DNA from: Woeseiaceae bacterium
GTDB taxonomy: Bacteria; Pseudomonadota; Gammaproteobacteria; Steroidobacterales; Woeseiaceae
Reading direction: 5' to 3'
Assembly: GCA_030066735.1 (NCBI GenBank)
Contig: JASJBB010000064.1
Coordinates: forward strand, 1 to 55,630
Length of the DNA: 55,630 bases
Below the pieces are notes generated by a model that saw nothing but the letters and a program-made list of their open reading frames with translations, was not told the origin of the DNA and did not search any database. Below, one piece after another: positions 1 to 8,614 of this stretch (position 1 is the first letter of the stretch; every line of letters begins with the position of its first letter). The position numbers and the translations under genes were made by a program.

Positions 1-3000
1 ATGTCCGATGCTCCGGCCGCGCCGGCAGCATTGTTGCCGCCCAGCGCTACGCTGCCTGCACCGACCGGACGGCTGTAGACCTGGTAGGTCGTCTGGCTGG
101 TCGTAAGCTGCAGCCCGGTGGCTGCAAATGCCGAGGTCGCAGGATCCAGCCAGGTCGGCAACGCCGTGGCATCGGCGTCATAGGCGACATAAAGCGTCGC
201 ACTGCGATCGAGGTCGAAGGTCAGGAATGACGAGGAGCTGTTACCCGCATCGCCGTGCGCAGTCATGATCCAGACGGCGTTCTCGAGCGTCGCGGGCACG
301 CCCGTCAAACTGGCTGACGAGTCCACGAAATATTCGTCGCCGGCTTCGAGCAGGTTCTGCTTGTAGTTGGGTTGTGACAGGAAGTCTGCAACGAACGGAC
401 TGATCGTCGTTCCCGTCGCATCCCCCAGCAACACGTTGTACCAGAGCTGCGCGATGATGGCGTGCCCGAGCGCGTTGGGATGCAGGTCGTCGGCATACAG
501 ATCCGTGCGAATCCGGTCGGCGGTCCCGTCGCTGTCATCGTCCGGCGCCAGGAACGTCCAGATGTCCGCGCCGGCCAGCGTGCCGGTGAGATCGTTGGTA
601 ATTCGGCCGTTGTACTGATCGATGCGCTGGTTGCGGGTCGACGACAATCCGTCCGTTGCGTCGAGTATCGGCGGCAGCGTTGCGACGCGCACGTCCATGC
701 CTGCTGTGCCGAGCCGGTCCACGATCGACTGCATGTCACTCTCGAAGGCGGCCGCAGACCGAAGCGAATTGGCGTCGTTGGTGCCGAGTTGCACGAGAGC
801 GATCGATGCCTCGTCGTGACGGTCGATGATGGACTGCAACCGGGTCACATCGGTGTCGTTACTCGTATCACCGCCGATACCCTCATTAAACGTAACGACC
901 TCGGTCGGCGGCAGGTCCTCGAGCAGCCTGGCGAGCGTCGACGCGAAAGCGGTGTTCGAGAACACGCGACTCGCATCGTCGTTGTCCGCCGCGAACGTGT
1001 CGCCGATGCCGTTCGGGTTGCTGTCGCCGATCGCGAGAACGTAATCGCCACCGACGGCGATGTCGACGCTGTGCGTGGCAACCGGGTTCGAGCCCGCATC
1101 CAGCAGGCGCACCGTGACGGTCTTCAACCCGTCGGGCACGGATGTGAACGAGCCGGTCCACGGCGGCGCGTTGCGCGTAATCGGCGACGCGCCAGTCAGC
1201 GAGAACTCGACAGCGCCTCCGGCCGGCAGCGCCCGCACGACGGCGCCGACGTCAACCGTGCCACCGGGTACGACATCCAGCGGAATCGGCCCCGTCAGCT
1301 TCACGTCGGGCGCCGTGCCGATCGGGTCGATCACCACGTTGTCGAAGCGCGCCGGCGATTGTGTGAACAGACCCACCGAGCCCGAGGCGTGTGCGCTATC
1401 GGTCGCCGCGAGCACCAATGCCCCGTCTTTGCTCACGCGGATATCCGGCCCCTCGACCTCGACGCTGACCGTAAACGGCGCCGCGGGATTGTCGCCCACG
1501 GCATTCACCGCCAACGTGGAGAAAACGCCGCCGGCGCGCTTCTCGAGCCGGCTGAACCCGTAGCGCGTGTTCATCGTGAAGCGATAGTAGTCGTCCGGAT
1601 TCCTGTAGCGGAACACGACGCCGAGACTCTCCGCGCGGCCATTGCCGAAGCGCTCGACGTCAACCGAGAACCGATAGTCGGTCAGGGTCGCGCCCGCCTG
1701 CAGCCAGGCGAACGAGCCGAGATGGAAGCTCTCTTCGAAACTGGCCGTCGACTCGATCGGATTCGACTGCACGAGCTTGCCGCTGCCGGCATTCCAAGCG
1801 GCCGCCGACGGGGTCTCGTTGACCACGGACCAGCCGTTACTGTCGCCGTCGTCAAAATCGTCCGCAAACGGCAGCCCCAGGCCGGCCGATCCGCCGGCCA
1901 GCGTGGCCGCCTGGATCGTGATGTTCGACCCGGTCTCCTTCACATAGCGGAACGTCAGGGTTTGACCGGGCAACGCCGCCTGGTAGTTCACGGTCACGGT
2001 ACGGTCGAACGGATTCGCGAGGTCCTGCACGGTCGTAACGAACGGCGGCACGGTGCCGTCGCTCAGGCTCACCTCGATCCGGCCACGCGCCTGGTAGCCA
2101 CCGAGGTGGACCTGCAGGGTTCTCGGCGTCGTGTCCGCGGCAACCGTGAACTGTACCGCCGGTCCCGGCCCCGAGAAATACAGGCCGGCCTTCGTGCTCG
2201 TGGCGCCTGTCGGCGTGCCATCCGACCAGCTGTATTCTGCTCGCGAATTGCCGCCAGCGAAGCGACGCCCGGCCGGCCCCGAAAAGTCCGAGATCTGTTC
2301 CGTGACGCCCGACTTGCGGTTGACCGACGACGCTGAACTCAGGCCCCAGTGGATCCAGTCGGCGCTGCCGTCGGCTGTCAGGTCGATACTCGGCGCAGCG
2401 CTGCCGACCGCGGCGGACAGCGCCCCGCTGTCGCCCGTTACGGTCAGCGTCACGTCGACCTGGTCCTCGACATAGCCCGAGGCCGTCGCCGTAATCGTGC
2501 CCGTGTACTGCCCTGCGCTCAGGCCGGTGGGGTTGGCCGTGACGGTTATGGAACCCGCCGGTGTCGTGCCGGAAGTCGGGTTGACCGTCAGCCATGAGGG
2601 CGCCGATGTGCCCAGGCTGAACGGCGCCGCCGAGCTGTCCGAGGCAGACAGTGAGACCGTCTGTTGTAGCGGCGCCGTGTCGCCTTCGTCGGCGCTGAAG
2701 CTCAGCGTTGCCGCGCTGAATTCCAGCGCGGGCGGTGGCGGGGCGACGTCGCCCACCAGCGTGGCCGCTTGCAGCGTGACGTTCTGCCCGGTCAGCTTCG
2801 TGTAGCGGAACGTGAGCGTGTGGCCCGGCGCGGCGGCCTGGAAGCTGATGGTCACGGTGCGATCAAACGCCGTCGACAGATCCTCGACGGTGGTCACGTA
2901 CGCCGGGGTGCCATCGCTCAGGGTTGCCTCTATTTGCCCCCGCGCCTGCCAGCCGCCGAGGTGTACCTGCAGCTGCTTCGTGCTGGTATCGGCAGGGACC

Positions 3001-6000
3001 GTGAACTCGAAACCGGCGGTGCCGCCCTGGAAGTACAGCCCCGCCCGGGTATTTGCCGATGGCGTCGGTGCGCCGTCGGTCCAGCTGTAGAGCGCCCGAT
3101 CTCTGCCACCGTCGAATCGCCGGCCTGCGGCGCCCAGCGTCGTGATGTTGCTGATCTGCGTCGTGACGCCGGCCTTGCGATTAACCGATGACGCGGAAGT
3201 CCGGCCCCAGTGCGCCCAGTCGGCCGGGCCGTCAGCCGTCAGGTTGACGCTGCCCGGTGTCGTGCTGACAGCTCCCGACAGCACCCCGGTGTCGCCGACG
3301 ACGTTGAGCGTGACGTCGATCTCGTCCGTGTTGTAGCCCGAGGCCGTCGCGGTGATCTTGCCCGCGTACTGGCCCGCACCCAGGCCGGTCGGGTCCGCAA
3401 TAATCGTGATTGTGCCTTCCGGCGTCGTGCCCGACGCCGGATTGACGGTCAGCCACGCCGGCGTCGAGGAGGTGAGGCTGAACGCGGCCGCCGAACTGTC
3501 CGACGTGTTCAGCGACACGACCTGCTGCTGCGCCGCGGTGTCTCCCTCGTCCGCCGTGTAGGTCAGCTGGGCAGCGCTGAACTCCAGCGACGGCTGCGGC
3601 GGCGCCACCTCGCCGGCCAGCGTAGCCGCCTGCAGCGTGATGTTGGATCCGGTTTCCTTGATGTAGCGAACCGTCAGTGTCTGTCCCGGCGACGCGGCCT
3701 GGTAATCGACGGTCAGCGTGCGATCGAATGCCGTCGACAGATCCTGGACGGTCGTCACGAAGGGCGCCGTCCCGTCGCTCAGGGTCACTTCGATCCGGCC
3801 GCGGGCCTGCCAGCCGCCGAGGTGTACCTGCAGTTGCTTCGCGCTGGTATCGGCGGGCACCGTCAGCTGGAAACCATTGTTGGGGCCCGTGAAATAGAGC
3901 CCTGCCCCGGTCGTTGACGATCCGACCGGCGCGCCGTCGGTCCAGCTATACGTCGCCCGGGCGCTGTCGCCACCGAACCGGCGCGGCGCGGCGCCGAGCG
4001 GCGACATGGCGCCGATCAGGTTGGTCACGCCCGACTTGCGGTTCACCGAGGACGCCGTGCTCAATGCCCAATGCGCCCAGTCCGCCGTGCCGTCCGCGGT
4101 CAGGTCAACGCTTGACGGTGTCGCGCCGACCGAGGCCGACAACACGCCGGTCTCCCCGGTCACGTTGAGCGTTACGTCGATCTCGTCCTCGGTATAGCCG
4201 GATGCGGTCGCGGTGATGGTGCCCGTGTACTGGCCCGCCGCGAGTCCCGTGGGATCCGCGGTTATCGTCACGGCGCCTGCCGGCGTTGTGCCCGATGCCG
4301 GATCGACGCTCAGCCACGCCGGCGCAGAGGACGCCAGACTGAACGCAGCGCCCGAACCGTCCGAGGCCGACAACGATACGGTTCGCTGCTGCGCCGTCGT
4401 ATCGCCTTCGTCGGCGCTGTAGTTCAAGGACGAGGTGCTGAACTGCAGCGCCGGAGGCGGCGGCGCCACGTCGCCCACCAGCGTGGCCGCCTGCAGCGTG
4501 ATATTGGCGCCCGCCAGCAACGTGTAGCGCACCGTCAGCGTCTGGCCCGGCGATGCCGCCTGAAAGTCGACGGTCAGCGTTCGATCAAACGCCGTCGACA
4601 GGTCTTCGACGGTCGTCACGAACGGAGCGTCACCATCGCTCAGGCTCACCTCGATCTGGCCGCGGGCCTGCCAGCCGCCCAGGTGCACCTGGAGCCGCTT
4701 CGCCGTCGTATCGGCCGGGACCGTTAACACGATGCCGTTGCCTGTACCCTGGAAGTACAGGCCGGCCGTCGTGCTGGCCGAGCCGGTTGGCGTACCGTCG
4801 GTCCAGTTATAGGCCGTTCGCGAGCTCCCGCCCACGAAACGGCGGCCCGCCGCTCCGAGCGTCGTGATATTACTGATCTGCGTTGTGACGCCCGCTTTGC
4901 GGTTGACCGACGATTCCGAGCTGCGCGCCCAGTGCGCCCAGTCCGCACTGCCGTCCGCCGTCAGGTCTACGCCGGGCGCAGTTGTGCTGACCGACGCCGA
5001 CACGACTCCGGCGTCGCCGGTAATCGTCATCGTGACGTCGATCGTGGCCTGGACGAAGCCTGATGCGCTTGCCGTAATCGTTCCCGAGTACTGGCCGGCA
5101 GCCATGCCGCTCGGGTCGGCCGTCACCTGCAACGAATTCTCGGGCGTCGTTCCCGTCGTGGGGGTCGCCGACAGCCACAGTGGTTCCGACGACGCAACGC
5201 TGAACGCGGCCGGCGAACCGTCGGAAGCCGACAACGTGACGGCCTGCTGCATCGGCGTCGTGTCGCCCTCATCGGCGGAGTGAATCATCGTCGACGTGCT
5301 GAACTGCAGGGCTGGCCCGAGGCTTCCCTGCCGGCTCTCGACGAGCCCCTGTCCCTGGGGCTCGAACTGCGCGCTGGTCGTCAGCAGGATCTTGTCGATG
5401 ATGATGCCGTCCTCGCGCATCCAGACATCGAACGCGTGCTCGCCCGCCGAACCGATGTCCACGTAGGCGCGTTCGCCGCTTCCCATCAGCGTCGAACTCC
5501 AGCTCCAGTTGCTCTCGAAGTTGCTGACACGAAAACCGTTCGGCGACGCGGCGCCGTTCAGGCCGACGTGCAGCGAGTCGTTGCTACCGTTAGACGCCTT
5601 GGCCCGGACCCAGACGTAGTGGCGCCCGGGCGCGCTGACGTTGATCCGGTACTCGAGGTGCGGGCTCGTACTAACGTAGTCGTCATTGATGTTGGCGCCG
5701 CTGTTCGGCTGGGCCCGCAACGCCTCGCCCGCAGAGTTGTGCGATTCGGTGACCGCGTCCCAGTTGTGGCCCGCGCGTGCCTGCCGGGCATGAAAGTGCT
5801 CGGCTTCCATGGCGATGATGTTGCCGAATCCGGGGTTCTGCACGAACGGGTCACCGCCTGGCGTGACCTGGCCGAGCGATCGCTGGTTCGCGTTGATGTC
5901 GTCGACGATCTGCTGGCCGAGCGCCGTGAGCGAACTGACGACGCTGCCATTGCTCGACTTGACGTCGGAACTCTCGAGCGGATCGGCGCCGAGATCGAAA

Positions 6001-7307
6001 AGCGCAACAGCGCTGACCGTGGAACCGCTCGTGTTGACCAGCAGCTTCCAGTCGCCGTCGCGCACGGCGCCGAGCCGCGCCTGGGAGAACGGCGCCTCGT
6101 TGAATCCGAAGATCGCGGGGCGCGACAGGCTCGTCACGTCGCCGTTCAGGAGCGGCCACAGATCGAGGCCGTCGACCGCGTACCCGCCGGGTATCGTGGC
6201 GCCGAAGAGCCCCGCGAGCGTGGGCAGGATGTCGATCGCCGACACGGGCTCCGTGACCACCGAACCCGCGTCGAGCTGTCCCGGCCAGCGCATTAAAGCC
6301 GGTACCCGGATGCCGCCTTCGAGCTGCGTCTCCTTGCCGCCGGTAAACGGCATGCCCGAACCGCCATCGATACCGTACTCCAGCCACGGGCCGTTGTCGG
6401 ACGTGAAGATAACCAGGGTATTGTCGTCGATGCCGAGTTCGGACAGCTTGTCGAGCACGCGCCCGACATGAAAATCGATTTCCTCGACCGTATCGCCGTA
6501 CAGGTCGCGCGCCGAACTGCCCACGAAGTTCACCGACGGGTGCAACGGCACGTGCGGCGCCGTCAGCGGCAGGTAAACGAAGAACCTGGCGCTCGCATGC
6601 TGCTCGATAAACGCGATGGCGCGGTCGGTGAACCCGCTCGTGAACGTCGACTGGTCCGAGTTGAATTCAACAATGGTGTCGCCGTCGTACAGCGGCAGAT
6701 TGGGAAAGCCCTCGCCAGGCGGAAAAGTGCTGCCCTGTCCGGCATAGCCGGTCAACTCCGCGCGATCCCGCGCCGCCGTCAGGCGCGGATCCTCGCCTGC
6801 TGTCACCGGCATCAGCGGATGAAACGGCCACATGTCGTTCGAATGCGGAATGCCGAAAAACTCGTCGAAGCCGTGGCGCATGGGGCGGAATTGATAATGA
6901 TCCCCAAGATGCCACTTGCCGAAGACGCCCGTCTCGTAGCCGGCGGACTGCGCAAGCTCCGCCAGTGTGATCTCGTCGTCATGAATCCCGACGGTCGAGC
7001 TGGGCGTGAAGTTCCGGCTCATGCCGGTGCGCGGCGCGTACGAACCGGTCAGCAGCATGACGCGCGAAATGCTGCAACTCGGAGCGACGTGATAATTCGA
7101 AAACGCGGCGCCCTCGCTCGCGAGCCGGTCGATGTTCGGTGTCAGGATATCCGTGGCGCCGTAGGCCCCCACGTCGCCGTAGCCCAGGTCGTCCGCAAGA
7201 ATAACGATAACGTTGGGTTGCGGCGCCTGCGCCGCTGCGGCGCCCAGACCGAACAGGCCGACCAGGACCAGGCAGCCTCTGAACAGCGCTCTTGCCGACT
7301 GCATCAT
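1..7307 (-). CDS. giant secreted sulfatase / SGNH-esterase multidomain protein (3' end outside window)
   Basis: Open on the minus strand from ATG at 7307 to base 1, so about 2435 residues are visible and the C-terminus is missing. Order seen: signal peptide ending near AAAAQA (1-28); sulfatase domain (about 30-470) with LADDLGYGD, a C-S-I-S-R-V-M-L-L-T-G formylglycine-type motif (Cys78), GKWHLG and TSDNGP; a CBM6-like domain (about 490-643); four tandem ~286-residue repeats (about 660-1805); a laminin-G/concanavalin-like domain starting FADDFDDGDSNGW (about 1810-1995); an Ig-like domain; an SGNH hydrolase domain (about 2087-2300) with GDSN, GTND and DLHPN; then a further beta-rich domain. Family knowledge suggests extracellular removal of sulfate and acyl groups from a polysaccharide; the substrate is unknown. 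A second ATG at 7304 is possible. Confidence 0.88.
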   Translation of the reverse strand, partial: MMQSARALFRGCLVLVGLFGLGAAAAQAPQPNVIVILADDLGYGDVGAYGATDILTPNIDRLASEGAAFSNYHVAPSCSISRVMLLTGSYAPRTGMSRNFTPSSTVGIHDDEITLAELAQSAGYETGVFGKWHLGDHYQFRPMRHGFDEFFGIPHSNDMWPFHPLMPVTAGEDPRLTAARDRAELTGYAGQGSTFPPGEGFPNLPLYDGDTIVEFNSDQSTFTSGFTDRAIAFIEQHASARFFVYLPLTAPHVPLHPSVNFVGSSARDLYGDTVEEIDFHVGRVLDKLSELGIDDNTLVIFTSDNGPWLEYGIDGGSGMPFTGGKETQLEGGIRVPALMRWPGQLDAGSVVTEPVSAIDILPTLAGLFGATIPGGYAVDGLDLWPLLNGDVTSLSRPAIFGFNEAPFSQARLGAVRDGDWKLLVNTSGSTVSAVALFDLGADPLESSDVKSSNGSVVSSLTALGQQIVDDINANQRSLGQVTPGGDPFVQNPGFGNIIAMEAEHFHARQARAGHNWDAVTESHNSAGEALRAQPNSGANINDDYVSTSPHLEYRINVSAPGRHYVWVRAKASNGSNDSLHVGLNGAASPNGFRVSNFESNWSWSSTLMGSGERAYVDIGSAGEHAFDVWMREDGIIIDKILLTTSAQFEPQGQGLVESRQGSLGPALQFSTSTMIHSADEGDTTPMQQAVTLSASDGSPAAFSVASSEPLWLSATPTTGTTPENSLQVTADPSGMAAGQYSGTITASASGFVQATIDVTMTITGDAGVVSASVSTTAPGVDLTADGSADWAHWARSSESSVNRKAGVTTQISNITTLGAAGRRFVGGSSRTAYNWTDGTPTGSASTTAGLYFQGTGNGIVLTVPADTTAKRLQVHLGGWQARGQIEVSLSDGDAPFVTTVEDLSTAFDRTLTVDFQAASPGQTLTVRYTLLAGANITLQAATLVGDVAPPPPALQFSTSSLNYSADEGDTTAQQRTVSLSASDGSGAAFSLASSAPAWLSVDPASGTTPAGAVTITADPTGLAAGQYTGTITATASGYTEDEIDVTLNVTGETGVLSASVGATPSSVDLTADGTADWAHWALSTASSVNRKSGVTNLIGAMSPLGAAPRRFGGDSARATYSWTDGAPVGSSTTGAGLYFTGPNNGFQLTVPADTSAKQLQVHLGGWQARGRIEVTLSDGTAPFVTTVQDLSTAFDRTLTVDYQAASPGQTLTVRYIKETGSNITLQAATLAGEVAPPQPSLEFSAAQLTYTADEGDTAAQQQVVSLNTSDSSAAAFSLTSSTPAWLTVNPASGTTPEGTITIIADPTGLGAGQYAGKITATASGYNTDEIDVTLNVVGDTGVLSGAVSTTPGSVNLTADGPADWAHWGRTSASSVNRKAGVTTQISNITTLGAAGRRFDGGRDRALYSWTDGAPTPSANTRAGLYFQGGTAGFEFTVPADTSTKQLQVHLGGWQARGQIEATLSDGTPAYVTTVEDLSTAFDRTVTISFQAAAPGHTLTFRYTKLTGQNVTLQAATLVGDVAPPPPALEFSAATLSFSADEGDTAPLQQTVSLSASDSSAAPFSLGTSAPSWLTVNPTSGTTPAGSITVTANPTGLSAGQYTGTITATASGYVEDQVDVTLTVTGDSGALSAAVGSAAPSIDLTADGSADWIHWGLSSASSVNRKSGVTEQISDFSGPAGRRFAGGNSRAEYSWSDGTPTGATSTKAGLYFSGPGPAVQFTVAADTTPRTLQVHLGGYQARGRIEVSLSDGTVPPFVTTVQDLANPFDRTVTVNYQAALPGQTLTFRYVKETGSNITIQAATLAGGSAGLGLPFADDFDDGDSNGWSVVNETPSAAAWNAGSGKLVQSNPIESTASFEESFHLGSFAWLQAGATLTDYRFSVDVERFGNGRAESLGVVFRYRNPDDYYRFTMNTRYGFSRLEKRAGGVFSTLAVNAVGDNPAAPFTVSVEVEGPDIRVSKDGALVLAATDSAHASGSVGLFTQSPARFDNVVIDPIGTAPDVKLTGPIPLDVVPGGTVDVGAVVRALPAGGAVEFSLTGASPITRNAPPWTGSFTSVPDGLKTVTVRLLDAGSNPVATHSVDIAVGGDYVLAIGDSNPNGIGDTFAADNDDASRVFSNTAFASTLARLLEDLPPTEVVTFNEGIGGDTSNDTDVTRLQSIIDRHDEASIALVQLGTNDANSLRSAAAFESDMQSIVDRLGTAGMDVRVATLPPILDATDGLSSTRNQRIDQYNGRITNDLTGTLAGADIWTFLAPDDDSDGTADRIRTDLYADDLHPNALGHAIIAQLWYNVLLGDATGTTISPFVADFLSQPNYKQNLLEAGDEYFVDSSASLTGVPATLENAVWIMTAHGDAGNSSSSFLTFDLDRSATLYVAYDADATALPTWLDPATSAFAATGLQLTTSQTTYQVYSRPVGAGSVALGGNNAAGAAGASD
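1892..5325 (-). repeat. four tandem ~860-bp in-frame repeats inside the sulfatase/SGNH gene
   Basis: Four consecutive units with boundaries near 5325, 4469, 3609, 2751 and 1892 keep a period of about 860 bp (about 286 residues). Each unit has a BACON/Ig-like half (…SADEGDT…, …GTTP…, …AGQY…GTITA…ASGY) followed by a second beta-rich half with the recurring words DLTADG, DWAHWG, SVNRK, GVT, LQVHLGGWQARG, DLS, FDRT and LQAATL. DNA identity between units is high: for example CAGCCGCCGAGGTGTACCTG occurs unchanged near both 2955 and 3815. The second half is a domain I cannot name. In-frame expansion or contraction by recombination is plausible. Confidence 0.85.
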
Positions 7308-7640
7308 GTTGCTGACGCGCCGCACCCGGGAGCGCCGGTGTCGATGATCTGGGGCTTTAGGTATCCGCGGCACGTAAGATCAGGGTTCCGTCCGTTTTCG
7401 GGCCATCCACGCCTTCAAATCTGCAAGATTCGGGCCGGATTCCTTTATTGCGAGATTAGTTATGGATTTGGCGGCGCCAGTTCGCAATGTACACCGGACG
7501 CCCGGCCCGCGGATGTAAGGTTATTCGACAATCGGCGGCCGCCCCCGGGCATTGCGGGTTTCCCTCACTATCCCTGCAACCTGAGCTGCGAATATCATGA
7601 GAACTGCGTGACCCAAATCCGAGCAGTCGCAGGAGTCATT
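7308..7640. promoter_or_regulatory. divergent intergenic region, no gene seen
   Basis: 333 bp between the divergently transcribed sulfatase gene and the cytochrome lipoprotein gene. It is less GC-rich than its flanks around 7400-7620. It must hold promoters for both genes, but I see no convincing -35/-10 pair or operator. The only clear signal is the AGGAG ribosome-binding site at 7631-7635 for the plus-strand gene. Confidence 0.5.
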
Positions 7641-8126
7641 ATGAAATCACGTATGTTCTGGACATTCGCGCTTGCTGCCTGCCTTATCGCTTGCGGCAAG
7701 CAACCGCCCGCCGAAGAGGCCCCGGTCGACGCCGCCGCCGAAGAGCCGGTGGCCGTCGCAGAACCGGCGCCTGCCGAGCCCGCGCCGGCAGAGTCCGCCG
7801 CAGTCGAACCCGGCGCCGCAAAACCCGAGTTCGGGCAGGAATTCCTGGATCACATGCATGCGCATGCCGAGCGCGTCGATGAGATCATGTACGCCCTTGA
7901 TGACGGCGATCTCGACACGGCCAGGGCGGCCGCCTACTGGCTGGCCAAACACAAGACTGTCGAAGGCATCCCGGACGGGTGGCAGATGTATGTCACCAAC
8001 ATGCGCGAGGCGGCATCGCGCGTGGAGGGCGCGGTAGACCTCGATTCGGCCCGCATCGCTGCCGAGGCTATCTCGCCGCAGTGCCAGGGTTGCCACGCCG
8101 CCGCCGGCGTACTCGCCCAACAGTAG
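7641..8126 (+). CDS. cytochrome c'-like lipoprotein
   Basis: 161 residues. The N-terminus is a lipoprotein signal with lipobox L-I-A-C near residue 18, followed by a low-complexity Ala/Pro/Glu linker (about 22-60) and then a helical domain. One haem-attachment motif, CQGCH, lies near the C-terminus, only seven residues from the end. Helices followed by a C-terminal CxxCH is the layout of class II (c'-type) cytochromes, so a membrane-anchored periplasmic haem protein is inferred. Start chosen because AGGAG sits 5 nt upstream of ATG 7641; a longer reading frame upstream lacks a ribosome-binding site. Its redox partner is unknown. Confidence 0.75.
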   Translation: MKSRMFWTFALAACLIACGKQPPAEEAPVDAAAEEPVAVAEPAPAEPAPAESAAVEPGAAKPEFGQEFLDHMHAHAERVDEIMYALDDGDLDTARAAAYWLAKHKTVEGIPDGWQMYVTNMREAASRVEGAVDLDSARIAAEAISPQCQGCHAAAGVLAQQ

Positions 8127-8212
8127 TTTCGACCGGACGCGACCTCGCCGGCGCCCGGCCGGCCGCGTCATTGCGCCCGGCGAATTCGCCACCGCCAAAT
8201 TGTGAACCGGTC

Positions 8213-8249
8213 CTGACCTTGCAGGGTTGCTGCGGGTATACTCCGCAGC
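8213..8249 (+). promoter_or_regulatory. sigma70-type promoter with a palindrome over the -10 box
   Basis: CTGACC (8213-8218), 18-nt spacer and TATACT (8237-8242) form a reasonable promoter for the gene starting at 8279. A perfect inverted repeat, GCTGCGG (8229-8235) and CCGCAGC (8243-8249), brackets the -10 hexamer exactly. This geometry suggests a repressor operator occluding the promoter. A hairpin at the transcript start is the alternative. Confidence 0.55.
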
Positions 8250-8278
8250 TATCGCTGGCAACGCGGGTCAATACGCCA

Positions 8279-8605
8279 ATGGGCCTGTTCTTCTGGAAAA
8301 ACAACCGCAAGATCGACAACTTTGCGCAGGCTGTTGCCGACGATCTGTTCAGCTATGTTCAGCCCGACGTCGCCCATCAGCATGTTCTCGGGCGTGGCGA
8401 TGTGTCGCGGAAGAAGAAAGCCAAGATCGACCAGAAATTTACGGACATCCGGCTGCAGATCAAGCGCTTCAGCGAAACCAACTCGCTCGGCGTCTACGGC
8501 AAGGCGCGGCTGATGAAACAGTTCAACGACCGGCTCGAAGAACTCGGATACGACGTCGAGATCGTCAACAAGATCACCGAGAACTTCCTGATCAGTAACG
8601 CGTAG
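8279..8605 (+). CDS. small hypothetical protein
   Basis: 108 residues, starting MGLFFWKNNRKID. It is highly charged and predicted helical, with no signal peptide or membrane segment and no motif I recognise. The ATG at 8279 lies about 30 nt after the predicted transcript start; there is no strong Shine-Dalgarno. It ends 9 nt before the TPR-sulfotransferase gene, so the two are probably co-transcribed. Function unknown; the pairing suggests a role alongside the sulfotransferase, but this is only inference. Confidence 0.75.
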   Translation: MGLFFWKNNRKIDNFAQAVADDLFSYVQPDVAHQHVLGRGDVSRKKKAKIDQKFTDIRLQIKRFSETNSLGVYGKARLMKQFNDRLEELGYDVEIVNKITENFLISNA

Positions 8606-8614
8606 CGCGACACG

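Noticed and set aside
462-2336. Long plus-strand open frame (624 codons) opposite the sulfatase/SGNH gene
   Set aside because: Arg/Val-rich low-complexity translation with no motif; it mirrors the codon pattern of the real minus-strand gene, whose domains are clear.
6468-7640. Long N-terminal extension of the cytochrome lipoprotein gene
   Set aside because: It would run antisense through the sulfatase domain; the AGGAG site and lipoprotein signal fix the start at 7641.
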